DNA of 64,000 nucleotides from Methanocorpusculum sp. UBA424 (GCA_002498375.1 DAHC01000014.1:1-64000); one strand, 5' to 3'; counted from the first letter of the stretch, positions 52,047 through 61,609 are shown. Translations and numbers: made by a program. The notes: generated by a model from the letters alone, not told the origin.

Positions 52047-54809
52047 ATGGAATCACATATGGACACCTTCTCCGCCATCCTCTCCGAATACGCCTCACAT
52101 GCCAAAACCGACCCTTTCGGAACATGGATCCTCTTGGAAAACACCTCTCATGCAAACACCGCCGTACAAAAACTCCGCGAAGAAGGCCCCATCCTCAAAG
52201 ACCACATAACAACCATAAAAGGCCTTGCAAAAAGCATCCTCAGCACCCTCTCCCCCGCCACACGCATCACCGACCCCGAAGAACAGCACCTCCTCTTCGC
52301 CCGGATCGGGTCAGACGTGCTCGGAAAAAAACGCATCACCGACACCCAGACCGAAAACCTCGTCAACCTTTTCATCACCCTCAAAACAAACAAACTCGTC
52401 CTCCCGGAGGGGGATGATAAATTCAACGACTTCCAGGAAATATTTTCCCGCTATGAAGAGTTCTGCCGCAAAAACGACTGCTGCGACTCCATCCTCGCAA
52501 TAGAGCAGGCCGCAGGTATCGCCGGCGAAATGGAAATCGGCACCGTCCTCTGCTATGCATTATACAAACCAACCCCCCTCGCCGTCGACCTCCTCCTCGC
52601 CCTAAAAGGCACCATCATAACCCGGCCGCCGGTAGCCGAAAACCTCACCATCCTCCCGGAAACCTGCAGAGGCGTCTTTCAATACACCGACACCCGGACC
52701 GAACTCCGCTCCGCTCTCGAATCCATCGCCAGACTCATCGAATCCGGCGTCCGACCAAAAGACATCGCCCTCCTTACGCCCTCCCTCCCATCCGCTCTGC
52801 CCCTCCTCGACGAACTCGTCCATGACTTCAGCGTCCTTTTAGACGGAACACGGCATCCTCTCCGATTCACCGCCGGCGAAGACATCCCCATCGAAAACCT
52901 CCCGCCCATCCGCTCTGCCCTCGCCTGGCTCGCCGCATTCGCCTTCGACTGCAGAATCGACGACCTGAAAATTATCATCGAAAGCCCCTACTTCTCCCTG
53001 AGAAAGGATTGGCTCACCGCCGGCAGACTCGAAAAAGCCGGCATCATCACCAAAACCGAAAAAGGCAGAGCCGCCTGGCGGACAGTCGGCGAGAGGCTCG
53101 CATCAGCAAGGAAAAAAGAGATCGGCGAACAGGAAGCCGCATTTCAGTCAAGCCTCGATCGACTCCTTGACCGGCTCGACGCAAACCTCGAACACTCAGG
53201 AACCCTTGCCGCACACTGCCGGGCACTCAAAGCCGATCTCTCCGCCCTTGGGTGGACCAGCCTGCAGATGGAACCGCAGGACGAAGCCGCCCGTCACGCC
53301 TTTTTACGCCTGCTCGACAAACTCGCCCTCACCTCGCTTGCCGAAGTTTCCTACACCATTCGCGAATTCTACGCGATGCTTTGCCGGTTCTGTGAGAAAA
53401 CCACCAAGATCAGCTACCCCGAATCAGAGGAAGCCTTCTTCGCAGGCGATCTCCGCTCCGTCGCCGGCACGAAGATACCCTATGTTTTCATCACCGGCCT
53501 CTCATCCGACCGGATCCCGAGGATCGAGGCTTCCATCCCTCTCCTGAACACTCAGGAGACCGCCCGCATCCAGCCGGAAAGAGTCCAGAATCTCCTGGAT
53601 GCGAGCAGATACTACTTCCACTCCTCCGTCCTTGCCGCCGAAAAACAGCTCATCCTCTCCTGCGCCGGTCATGACGGAGAAAAAAGCCTGACCCCGTCCC
53701 CGTATCTCACCCGCCTCGCCGAGCCGGAGGAGAAGAGCCCAGAGTTTCTAGCCCATTCAGTGACCGCGAACCAAACAAGGGCCGGAGAACTGCTCGCCAC
53801 CGGCAGGGAAAACGAATGCGAAGGTCTCTTCGGCATCCCCTCGCTGGAGGCCGCGGCGGAGATCATCGGGATCGAGACTGTGGACAGAACCGGAACGCCA
53901 GGCATCTACGATGCGGAATTTGCAGGCAACGAAATCGCCGAAACATTCGCCGCGGCCTACACGGAAAAAACCCAGTTCGCCCCGACCGTGCTCGAACGCT
54001 ACCGGGAATGCCCGTTCAAATGGTATCTCACCGACCACCTCCGCCTCGAAAACCCCGCAGACTTCAGTGCGGAAAAAATCATCGTCGGAACCGTCATGCA
54101 CAAAGCGATGGAGCGGTTTTTCCGCGAATACACAGAACCCCTAACCCAGGAAAACGAGACAGAAGCCGCGGAGGTTCTGAAAAAAATCGTGAGAGAGGAG
54201 TTCGACAGCTGGCAGATCAAAACGCCTTCCTGGCAGTCGCTGCAAAACGGATACCTTGGAAACGGCGGGCTTGAAAGCAGCTGTGAACAAATCATCCGGC
54301 TCGAGACCGGATTCTACGCCAAAGGATTTCGCACCCTGCCCGAGTGGCTGGAACAGAAGGTCACGGCGGATATCCCGGGCGGAGATCCGTTCACGGTCAC
54401 CGGATGGGTCGACCGGGTGATGTTCAACGAACAGACCAAAGAGTTCGCGGTCGTCGACTACAAAACCGGGAGCGTAAAAAAGTGGAAGGAACTCGAGGAA
54501 GGATCCGCACTCCAGATCCCCCTCTACACCGAGGCCGTACGGCAGATGACCGGCTGCAACCCGCTGCCCGGAACCTATCTTAAGATCGCTCCCGACGAGG
54601 TGGAGGACAAAAATCCCTACCTTGTTAGAGGAAAACAGCAGAAAAGCGTCGAAGAGGTCTGTGACGCGGCATTCGAATTCTGCCGGGAGACGCGGGAGAT
54701 GATGAAGGCAGGAAAATGCGGCACCGTGTCCGGCGAAACGTGCCCGGACGACTACTGCCCGTACAAACGGATCTGCCGGTTCGTCCCGTTCCGGGGGGAG
54801 GAGGCATGA
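52047..54809 (+). CDS. AddB-like PD-(D/E)XK nuclease with inactive helicase domain
   Basis: A 920-residue partner of the AddA-like helicase. The N-terminal SF1-like region lacks a recognisable Walker A motif. The C-terminal RecB-type nuclease has ERYRECPFKWYLTDHLRLE (about 649-667), FAVVDYKTGSVKKW (about 800-813), and an iron-sulfur set formed by the Cys of RECPFKW plus ETCPDDYCPYKRICRF near the end (about 897-912), as in AddB. Together with the next gene it should act in double-strand break resection. TTAAATATT at 52027-52035 lies about 27 nt before ATG 52059 (MDTFSAIL), so a leaderless start there is an alternative to 52047. Confidence 0.85.
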   Translation: MESHMDTFSAILSEYASHAKTDPFGTWILLENTSHANTAVQKLREEGPILKDHITTIKGLAKSILSTLSPATRITDPEEQHLLFARIGSDVLGKKRITDTQTENLVNLFITLKTNKLVLPEGDDKFNDFQEIFSRYEEFCRKNDCCDSILAIEQAAGIAGEMEIGTVLCYALYKPTPLAVDLLLALKGTIITRPPVAENLTILPETCRGVFQYTDTRTELRSALESIARLIESGVRPKDIALLTPSLPSALPLLDELVHDFSVLLDGTRHPLRFTAGEDIPIENLPPIRSALAWLAAFAFDCRIDDLKIIIESPYFSLRKDWLTAGRLEKAGIITKTEKGRAAWRTVGERLASARKKEIGEQEAAFQSSLDRLLDRLDANLEHSGTLAAHCRALKADLSALGWTSLQMEPQDEAARHAFLRLLDKLALTSLAEVSYTIREFYAMLCRFCEKTTKISYPESEEAFFAGDLRSVAGTKIPYVFITGLSSDRIPRIEASIPLLNTQETARIQPERVQNLLDASRYYFHSSVLAAEKQLILSCAGHDGEKSLTPSPYLTRLAEPEEKSPEFLAHSVTANQTRAGELLATGRENECEGLFGIPSLEAAAEIIGIETVDRTGTPGIYDAEFAGNEIAETFAAAYTEKTQFAPTVLERYRECPFKWYLTDHLRLENPADFSAEKIIVGTVMHKAMERFFREYTEPLTQENETEAAEVLKKIVREEFDSWQIKTPSWQSLQNGYLGNGGLESSCEQIIRLETGFYAKGFRTLPEWLEQKVTADIPGGDPFTVTGWVDRVMFNEQTKEFAVVDYKTGSVKKWKELEEGSALQIPLYTEAVRQMTGCNPLPGTYLKIAPDEVEDKNPYLVRGKQQKSVEEVCDAAFEFCRETREMMKAGKCGTVSGETCPDDYCPYKRICRFVPFRGEEA

Positions 54810-57800
54810 CAGCCGAACTGACCGAGGCCCAGAGACGGGCGCTCTTTATGGAAGAAAGCGTCTGCGTGACCGCGGGGGCCGGGACCGGAAAGACGTTCCT
54901 TTTGACCAAACGGTATATCGCCGCGCTCACCTACCGGCGGGAGACCATGCATACCGGGGCAGGCGACATCCTCGCCCTCACCTACACCGACAAGGCGGCG
55001 GCCGAGATGCGGACGAAGATCGGGCGGGAACTAAAAAAAGCGGCGGAAGAGGATCCGGTGCTCGAAGAGGTCTGGGAGAGTTTTTCGCGGTGCAGTATCA
55101 GCACGTTCCACGGGTTCTGCCTCTCGCTATTGAAAGAGTTCGCCTACGAGGCAGGACTTGATGCGGGATTTTCCGTGATGGATGAGCTCGACCGTCACGA
55201 ACTCGTGACCGGCACGATCCGGGAGATGCTGGAACATCCGCCGGCCACCCTTTTCGACGACGTGGTCACCCTCTTCGATCATCTGCGGGACGCGACGATC
55301 GCCGACTACCTCCGGAAACTGCTGCATATCTGGGAAGAGGCAAAGGACTGGTTTTCTCTGCTGGAGAAAAACCCCTCGGCCGTGATCGCGGTCTGGCAGA
55401 AGGCCTGGGACGAAGAGATCACGGCGTATCGGAACGATCTTGCCGGCGACGAACTCGTAAACGTTCTGATTGCCGAACTGCGTGCCCTCGCCCCCGAACG
55501 AAAAGGCGAGCTCTTCCAGAAGGGACCGGCGGCCTTTGCGGAATTTTGCGAGGCAAACGAACCGGAGGATATGTATGCCGCAGGAAAAGTCCTCGCAGGC
55601 ATCAATACCAACCCCTACAAAGCCCCTCTCCCGAAAGGAAGCCTGGAACGGTTCAAGGAAAAACGCGAGGTGTTCAAAGAATTTCCGTGTCGGCCGGAAA
55701 AATCCGATCCGAGAACGCAGCTCACCCTCGAGATCCTCGCGGCCCTCGGGCGGGTAGCCTCCGCGGTGTATGGAAGAACGGTCCGCGAAAAACAGCAGAG
55801 GGGCGTCCTCGACTTCGACGACCTGATTAAAAAAACCCGCAATCTGATCGAAAACGACGCCGTCCAAAAAACGCTCAACGCCAGATACCGGTACATCCTC
55901 GTCGACGAGGTCCAGGACAACGATCCGACCCTCACCGACATCATCCGGATCCTCTGCGGCGACCCGAAGGAGAACAACCGGCTGTTCATCGTCGGGGACG
56001 CGAAGCAGTCGATCTATCTATTCAGAGGAGCGGACGTCTCGGGATTCAACGCCTTCCAGAAGGTTTTTGCGAAAAAACCGGTGGAACTCGACACGAGCTT
56101 TAGGACCGTGCCCGAGATCATCCAGCTGGTGAATCACGTGTTTTCGTCCGTGTTTGCGGACCCAAAAGAGATCTGGGAGGCAGGATACGGCGAACTCACC
56201 CCTCACAGGGCAAACCACTCAGGAACGGTGACCCTGATCCGGCTTCCGGCAAACGAGACCAAGGGCGAGTCGATGCGGCGTGAGGCACGGACCCTCGCAT
56301 CCTGGATTTCCGACACGGTTTCCTGCAAAAAACTGAGCGTCTACGAAAAAGACGGAACGTCCCGGCCCGCAAGGTTTGGCGACATCGCGATCCTCATCGA
56401 GGCACGGACCCATATGGACAAACTCCGGCACGCTCTGGAGAGCTACGGGATCCCCTATACCGAGGAGAAGGGATTCAGCTTCTATAAAAAGCAGGAGGTC
56501 TTCGACTTCACGAATCTTTTGAAGGCGATCGTGTATCCCGAGGAGGACATCCCGCTCTACGGCGTGCTGCGGTCCCCCTACTTCGGGATCTCCGACGCGG
56601 AACTCTGCAGGGCCGCTTCAAACAGCGGTGGGCCGCTGATCCGGCGGCTGCGAACATACGCGGCCGCTAATCCTGATTCAAAGATCAAAAAAGCGGTCGA
56701 ACACCTCGGCCACTGGCATGCAGAGATCGGGACCGAGCCTTTCGTCCCCTTCCTTTCCCGGCTGATCGCGGAGTCGGGGATCGCGGCGGTCTACGGAGGT
56801 CTGCCGTTTGGGCGGGAAACCACGGCCAATCTGGAGAAGTTGGTCGGAGTCGCCCGTTCGCGTTCCATGAACCGACCGTTTTCGGTGTACGAGTATCTCG
56901 GGATCCTGGACACCTGCATGGAGGAAGAGTTCGATGAACGGGAAGGGACGGTCACGGGCGAAGAGGACGACCGGGTGAAAATCATGACGGTGCATGCCTC
57001 GAAGGGGCTGGAGTATCCGATCCTCGCACTTTGCTTTGCCGGGACGGGGAATGGCCTGAAGGTTTCGCCCCCGGTGTTCGATACGGAGCTTGGTGTGGGG
57101 ATCCCGGTAAAACTCCCGGGCGAAGGAGAGCCCCTTTCATTCGTGATCGAGTGCCTGAAACCGGAGATGAAGGCAAAGCTGCTTGCAGAGAGAAAACGGC
57201 TGTTTTACGTGGCGATGACGCGGGCGCGGGATCATCTGGTGATCTGCGGGACCGACGGGAAGAAGGGACCGGAGGCGAACTCGTTCCTTTCGATGTATGA
57301 TGAGGGGATCAGCGGATGTATGTATCGTCCGGAGCTGATCACCGACGTGATCGCAGAGCCGGGTGAACTTTCCCGGATCCGGCCGAAGGTCCCGGACGGG
57401 TGGACGGATACTCCTCTGCCGGCAAAGGGGGAGGAAGCCGCACAAAGCCTGACCGCGGCCGTGAGAAACCGTGCCCCCTCAAAGGCGGAAGAGGCCGCGA
57501 TGCTTCGGGGAACGGCGCTCCACGAGGTGTTCGAAGGAAAGCCGGTCGATGCGACGATACAACGCTACGGACTTCCCCCCGCAGCGGCAGAAGAGTTTGC
57601 GGCGAAGTATGCGGCGTTTCTTGCGTCGCCCGTTATGCAGAATGCGGTAAAAAGTATCTGCGAGCAGGAGGTCGCGTATTCCTTCGAGGGGGCGCCGCAG
57701 AACGGCGTGATCGACCGGCTCGTGCAGTATGCGGACGGAACATGGATGATCATCGATTATAAAACCGGGAAGCCCTCTAAGAAGGAGCTGGAGAGATACG

Positions 57801-57973
57801 AGAGCCAGCTCGCGGTGTATTTCCTGTGGGCGAAACGTCTGTTCGGGACGGATCCGGGCGTTTGTTTATATTTAGCTGACCAGAATGAGGTCGTGCCGTT
57901 TACGATGGATGAGGAGCGGGCGAAGGGGCTGGTGGCGGAGAAGATGCGGGAGAGTAAACCCCGTCCAAACTAA
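54806..57973 (+). CDS. AddA/UvrD-like helicase-nuclease
   Basis: A 1055-residue SF1A helicase with a C-terminal nuclease. Walker A is TAGAGTGKTFLLTKRY (about residues 20-35), followed by LALTYTDKAAAEM, the Walker B VDEVQDNDPTL (about 395-405), GDAKQSIYLFRGAD, MTVHASKGLEYP and VAMTRARDHLVI (motif VI, about 804-815). The C-terminal RecB-like domain has GVIDRLVQYADGTWMIIDYKTGK (about 977-999). It overlaps the AddB-like gene as ATGA, so the two form a complex. This pair substitutes for bacterial AddAB/RecBCD; archaeal genomes more often use HerA-NurA-Mre11-Rad50. Confidence 0.92.
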   Translation: MTAELTEAQRRALFMEESVCVTAGAGTGKTFLLTKRYIAALTYRRETMHTGAGDILALTYTDKAAAEMRTKIGRELKKAAEEDPVLEEVWESFSRCSISTFHGFCLSLLKEFAYEAGLDAGFSVMDELDRHELVTGTIREMLEHPPATLFDDVVTLFDHLRDATIADYLRKLLHIWEEAKDWFSLLEKNPSAVIAVWQKAWDEEITAYRNDLAGDELVNVLIAELRALAPERKGELFQKGPAAFAEFCEANEPEDMYAAGKVLAGINTNPYKAPLPKGSLERFKEKREVFKEFPCRPEKSDPRTQLTLEILAALGRVASAVYGRTVREKQQRGVLDFDDLIKKTRNLIENDAVQKTLNARYRYILVDEVQDNDPTLTDIIRILCGDPKENNRLFIVGDAKQSIYLFRGADVSGFNAFQKVFAKKPVELDTSFRTVPEIIQLVNHVFSSVFADPKEIWEAGYGELTPHRANHSGTVTLIRLPANETKGESMRREARTLASWISDTVSCKKLSVYEKDGTSRPARFGDIAILIEARTHMDKLRHALESYGIPYTEEKGFSFYKKQEVFDFTNLLKAIVYPEEDIPLYGVLRSPYFGISDAELCRAASNSGGPLIRRLRTYAAANPDSKIKKAVEHLGHWHAEIGTEPFVPFLSRLIAESGIAAVYGGLPFGRETTANLEKLVGVARSRSMNRPFSVYEYLGILDTCMEEEFDEREGTVTGEEDDRVKIMTVHASKGLEYPILALCFAGTGNGLKVSPPVFDTELGVGIPVKLPGEGEPLSFVIECLKPEMKAKLLAERKRLFYVAMTRARDHLVICGTDGKKGPEANSFLSMYDEGISGCMYRPELITDVIAEPGELSRIRPKVPDGWTDTPLPAKGEEAAQSLTAAVRNRAPSKAEEAAMLRGTALHEVFEGKPVDATIQRYGLPPAAAEEFAAKYAAFLASPVMQNAVKSICEQEVAYSFEGAPQNGVIDRLVQYADGTWMIIDYKTGKPSKKELERYESQLAVYFLWAKRLFGTDPGVCLYLADQNEVVPFTMDEERAKGLVAEKMRESKPRPN

Positions 57974-58029
57974 AATGACGCTTTCGTTTGGACGGATATT
58001 TTTCTAACCCCAATAGGGGCGGTGGTGTG

Positions 58030-58117
58030 GATCCAATTCGGGAAGGAGTTTGTTCGGCGTGGAAACATGAGATCTCCACCGCGAATAAGCCCAACAAACA
58101 TCTTCCCGAATTGGATC
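58030..58117. repeat. Long imperfect hairpin downstream of the helicase gene
   Basis: GATCCAATTCGGGAAG (58030-58045) pairs perfectly with 58102-58117; stems continue inward with GTTTGTTCGGC/GCCCAACAAAC and GTGGA/TCCAC. The left arm and loop closely resemble 5859-5924 (shared GGGAAGGAG, GTGGAA.CATGAGA, ACCGCGAAT), so this is a dispersed element. It lies between the convergent helicase and C45 genes and could also serve as a terminator. Confidence 0.65.
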
Positions 58118-58167
58118 GTGATTAACACCGCAGACGTCCGATTCAAAAAAAGAAAGAGGAGACCCCC

Positions 58168-59364
58168 TCACATCGCAAACAGCGGAGCGAGCTCCACCTT
58201 CTGCCAGTCCAGATCGATAACCTTCATCCAGAGGGTCTGGTTCGCCGGAACAAAAACCGCCTGATGGTTCGAGGAATACAGATACCCCTCAAGGATCGAG
58301 TGACGGAAGGTCGCCCCGCCGTCTTCCAAGAGCACATCGCGGATCTGCATCATCCCCTCAGCATCGATCGTCCCCTTCGCGGCCTCCGCCTGACTCAGCA
58401 GATTCGTATATCTGGTCAGCGAGTGTTCTTCCGGCGGGGTCGTCAGGTTCCAGCTCGGATCGGCAAAGTGGTTCGCCGCCGCGACGACCCCGTCGCCTGT
58501 CCGCACCTTCGTCTCGGTAAGACCGGCCTCTAAGACATATGCTCCATCCGGTCCGGCGATATCCACGATCCAGGCAGCATCCGGACGGGTCGCGAGAACG
58601 CCCGTTTTCAGACCGGCAAGATCCGAGTAATCGAGCATCATCCGGAAAAATTCCGAGATGAGATCAGGGCGGTCACCCTGTTCCACGGAAACGAGACCAG
58701 AGTTATCATCCGCGATAAAAAGACCGGCGCTGTTCATCAGCGTCTCGGGCCTGGAACCCGCAGGACCGAAGGTCGCGACCCCGTTGCTGCCGTCCGTCGG
58801 CCGGTACACGGCAAGCACATAATACGGATTGAACGGCTCCAGGAGATCAGGGAGGTCCCAGTTCCGCGAAACGATGACCGAGCCGTCTGTTGTGTATTCA
58901 CCCCAGACAGTGAGATAGGAACAGCCGGCCGGCATGGAGATATACAGGGCCGGGCCGTAATAGAGGATCGAGACATCCTCTTCGGTGAGTCCGGTCGTCT
59001 CGGCCATACCGCGGGCGATCTCCTTCATCCGCTCGGGCTGGAACTGCGTGCCGGCTGCCGCATAGCTCTGGAGATAATCGATGGTATATCCGCGGTCTTC
59101 GAGAGCGCCGGTGAGCATAGCGTACTCGGCGAGAAGCTCGGTTTTCATAAGACCGCCGTACTGCCGGCCCATCTCCCGATAGGATCCTTCAAGCAGGATC
59201 ACAGTATAGTTTCCGGCAAGATACCGGCCGCCTCCTTCAAAAGAAGAGACGAAGGTCATCTCGGGGTTGTCAGGGGGCGAAACGGGGTTCGAAGTAATAC
59301 ATCCGGCTGCGATAACAAGAGAAAACAGCAGCAAGATCACAAATATCGGTTTTTTCAGAATCAT
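58168..59364 (-). CDS. C45-type Ntn-hydrolase lipoprotein
   Basis: A 398-residue predicted lipoprotein: signal helix KPIFVILLLFSLVIAAGC with lipobox cysteine C22. The mature part resembles the C45 / acyl-CoA:6-aminopenicillanate acyltransferase group of N-terminal-nucleophile hydrolases, with EGSYREMGRQYGGLMK (about 59-74), and the probable nucleophile C148 in MPAGCSYLTVWGEYTTDGSV followed by SRNWDLP. These enzymes self-cleave before the Cys and hydrolyse linear amides. Substrate unknown; an outside location suggests peptides or signalling amides. It has its own promoter region and lies alone. Confidence 0.85.
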   Translation of the reverse strand: MILKKPIFVILLLFSLVIAAGCITSNPVSPPDNPEMTFVSSFEGGGRYLAGNYTVILLEGSYREMGRQYGGLMKTELLAEYAMLTGALEDRGYTIDYLQSYAAAGTQFQPERMKEIARGMAETTGLTEEDVSILYYGPALYISMPAGCSYLTVWGEYTTDGSVIVSRNWDLPDLLEPFNPYYVLAVYRPTDGSNGVATFGPAGSRPETLMNSAGLFIADDNSGLVSVEQGDRPDLISEFFRMMLDYSDLAGLKTGVLATRPDAAWIVDIAGPDGAYVLEAGLTETKVRTGDGVVAAANHFADPSWNLTTPPEEHSLTRYTNLLSQAEAAKGTIDAEGMMQIRDVLLEDGGATFRHSILEGYLYSSNHQAVFVPANQTLWMKVIDLDWQKVELAPLFAM

Positions 59365-59630
59365 ATGACCACTCCACGCACAATCATTAGGAGAATACTC
59401 TCACGTGCAAAGTATATTATCTCTCCTGACCGATGTTTCTCCGGATAAAAAAACGATCCTCCGATTTTCGTAACCCACCTCTCTGAGTGAGAACGCAGTT
59501 TTTGCCTCTCCCCCGGGCATTATCGCACCGCGCGGTCTGGGATTTATATTGCGTCGAATCACAGGTTGATTACACATTCCGGGAGTCCCGGAGAGGAGGT
59601 AAGATATGATGAAGCGGGGTGAGCCGTCAA
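59365..59630. other. Promoter region and unassigned DNA
   Basis: Contains the promoter of the C45 lipoprotein gene and the sequence ATACTCTCACGTG (59396-59408), which also occurs inverted at about 50079-50091 upstream of tRNA-Arg. A strong GGAGGT followed by ATGATGAAG at 59595-59613 could start a small gene, but its frame runs straight into the hairpin array; I do not annotate it as coding. Confidence 0.4.
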
Positions 59631-59790
59631 GCGAGGGTTGTAGACCCGAGTCGGAGAGCAAACCGAAGGTTTGCGAACAGGCTCGCCCTCAGCTGAGGCG
59701 GGTCGGACGCGGAACGCGGACGACCTCAGCCGAGCAAATCTTTGATTTGCGACCTGACGGGCCGGCCGAAAGATCCGCCGGTCCGGAGGG
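59631..59790. repeat. Hairpin array beside the hcp gene
   Basis: Stems include GCAAACC-GAAG-GTTTGC (59657-59673), GCCCTCAGCTGAGGCGGG (about 59683-59702), GTCGGACGCGGAACGCGGAC (59702-59721) and CAAAT-CTTTG-ATTTG (59735-59749). The GCGGAACGCGGACG module is the inverted copy of the 7919-7938 stem, and the last stem equals one at 10180-10194, joined by GACCTCAGCCGAGCAA. Confidence 0.8.
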
Positions 59791-59840
59791 GATCCAAGAA
59801 GAAAAAACGCGCCGGGTAAAAACCCGGCACACCATTCCTT

Positions 59841-61463
59841 TCAGTTCGTGATCCCGAGCTTTTTCATATCCTCCGGCACCGTCGTGTTCGGCTGCACGCC
59901 AAACTCCTTCACGAGCATGTTCAGCACATCAGGCGACAAACATGCCGGCAGATTCGGTCCGATCATAATGTTCTTGATGCCCAGAGCCAGCAGTACCAAA
60001 AACACCAGGATCGCCTTCTGTTCATACCAGGCGATATTGAACGAAAGCGGCAGCTCACCCACTTCGACACCCAAAGCCTTCGCCAGCTCCTGGGCGATCA
60101 CCACTAAGGAATACGAATCATTACACTGTCCGGCATCCAGCACCCGGGGGATCCCCTCGATATCGCCGAGACCAAGACGGTTATACCGGTACTTCGCACA
60201 CCCTGCCGTAAGAATCACGACATCCTTCGGCAAAGCCTTCGCAAACTCCGTGTAATACACCCGCTCCTTGTGCCGGCCGTCGCATCCCGCCATCACCACG
60301 AAGTGCCTGATCTTCCCCCGCTTCACCAGATCAAGAACTTTCGGGGCAAGAGCAAGTACTGCGTCATGGCCCGCCCCGGTCACCAGTTCACTGCACTGCA
60401 GATCCTTTGGCGGATCACACTTCTTCGCACAGGCAATGATCGAAGAGAAATCCTTCGACCCGTCCGGCTTCTCCGGGATATGGACTGCATTTGGAAAACC
60501 CACCGAACCGGTCGTATAGATCCGGCCTTTATACGTGTCCGGCGGCGGCACCAGACAGTTCGTCGTAAACAGGATCGGGCCGTTGAATGACGGGAACTCT
60601 GCCTTCTGGTTCGCCCAGGACGTTCCGTAGTTCCCGATCAGGTGAGGGAACTTCTTAAAACACGGATGGGCGTGGGCGATCAGCATCTCACCGTGTGTAT
60701 AGACATCGACTCCTTTTCCTTCCGTCTGCTTAAGCAGCATATACAGATCCTTGAGATCGTGACCCGTAACCAGGATGCCGGGATTTTTCCCAACACCGCA
60801 GTTCACGTTCGTGATCTCCGTTACCCCGTAGCGTTTGTTCGCCGAATCGAGAAGTGCGAGCACCTGGGCGCCGACTTTCCCGGCTTCCATGACGAGGGCT
60901 GCGCGTTCTCCAAACGAGTGCTTCTCAAAACGCGAAGCCAGACCCTTATAGATGAAGTTCACGATTGCCGGATCCGTTTTTCCAAGCACCTCGGCATGAG
61001 AATAATATGCGCACATTCCTTTCAGTGCAAACAGAAGCAGGGAAAAGAGCGAGCGTTCATTTGGATCCTCGATCGAAAGAAGCCCGATCCCGCCGTCGAG
61101 GGAGATGATCTCCTCACGGGATTTGGGCACCCATGAACACTCTTTGGGCTCTCCCGGGATCTGCGGGTAGGCGTCACGATACGTGATCGCCTTTTTCAGA
61201 TATGCGTCGAACCGGGATTCATCAAAGTTGACGTTCGTTAAGGTAGCAAACAATGCTTCAACCACAAATTTTTCCTGGGCAGAGGTGTTTGCTGGAATTT
61301 TTGCTCCCTTCGGCTGATGGATCCTTCGATACGCGATCCCGGAGAGAACAAAGTTCACGGCATCCTGATAGCATGCCGTATCATTACTTTTACCGCAGAC
61401 GCCGCCGGCCGTACAGCCGAGGTTTCTGGCGGTTTCTTCGCACTGCTGACAAAACATTTTCAA
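59841..61463 (-). CDS. hcp: Hybrid cluster protein (hydroxylamine reductase)
   Basis: Iron-sulfur enzyme with a 4Fe-4S (or 2Fe-2S) and a hybrid 4Fe-2S-2O cluster; acts as hydroxylamine reductase in vitro and in nitric oxide stress in bacteria. The 540-residue protein has the N-terminal cysteine set C5, C8, C17, C23 (MFCQQCEETARNLGCTAGGVCGK) and later cluster ligands in GHDLKDLYMLL, TTNCLVPP, AGCDGRHKER, TAGCAKYR and AGQCNDSYSL. GGGAGG lies 8 nt before the ATG and a TATATATA box is at about 61521-61530. Monocistronic. Confidence 0.96.
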   Translation of the reverse strand: MKMFCQQCEETARNLGCTAGGVCGKSNDTACYQDAVNFVLSGIAYRRIHQPKGAKIPANTSAQEKFVVEALFATLTNVNFDESRFDAYLKKAITYRDAYPQIPGEPKECSWVPKSREEIISLDGGIGLLSIEDPNERSLFSLLLFALKGMCAYYSHAEVLGKTDPAIVNFIYKGLASRFEKHSFGERAALVMEAGKVGAQVLALLDSANKRYGVTEITNVNCGVGKNPGILVTGHDLKDLYMLLKQTEGKGVDVYTHGEMLIAHAHPCFKKFPHLIGNYGTSWANQKAEFPSFNGPILFTTNCLVPPPDTYKGRIYTTGSVGFPNAVHIPEKPDGSKDFSSIIACAKKCDPPKDLQCSELVTGAGHDAVLALAPKVLDLVKRGKIRHFVVMAGCDGRHKERVYYTEFAKALPKDVVILTAGCAKYRYNRLGLGDIEGIPRVLDAGQCNDSYSLVVIAQELAKALGVEVGELPLSFNIAWYEQKAILVFLVLLALGIKNIMIGPNLPACLSPDVLNMLVKEFGVQPNTTVPEDMKKLGITN

Positions 61464-61609
61464 GCCTCCCTTGTCTCACGGAGGAAAAACCGAGAGATAT
61501 GTGATAGATAGATCTTTCAGTATATATAGATTGATATATGCGCAAAAAAGAGAGAATTATGAGACATATGCAAATTTAAGCAGGATAACTTTCGATTTTT
61601 GAGACATGT

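Noticed and set aside
51791..52144. N-terminal extension of HypD by about 118 codons
   Set aside because: These codons are hairpin-array and promoter DNA; the family start MTLGTDIAQKL at 51790 is clear.
59606..59851. Open frame of 81 codons with a strong ribosome site
   Set aside because: Almost all of it is hairpin-array sequence and it runs into the convergent hcp gene end; it may be a relic start but not a supportable gene.
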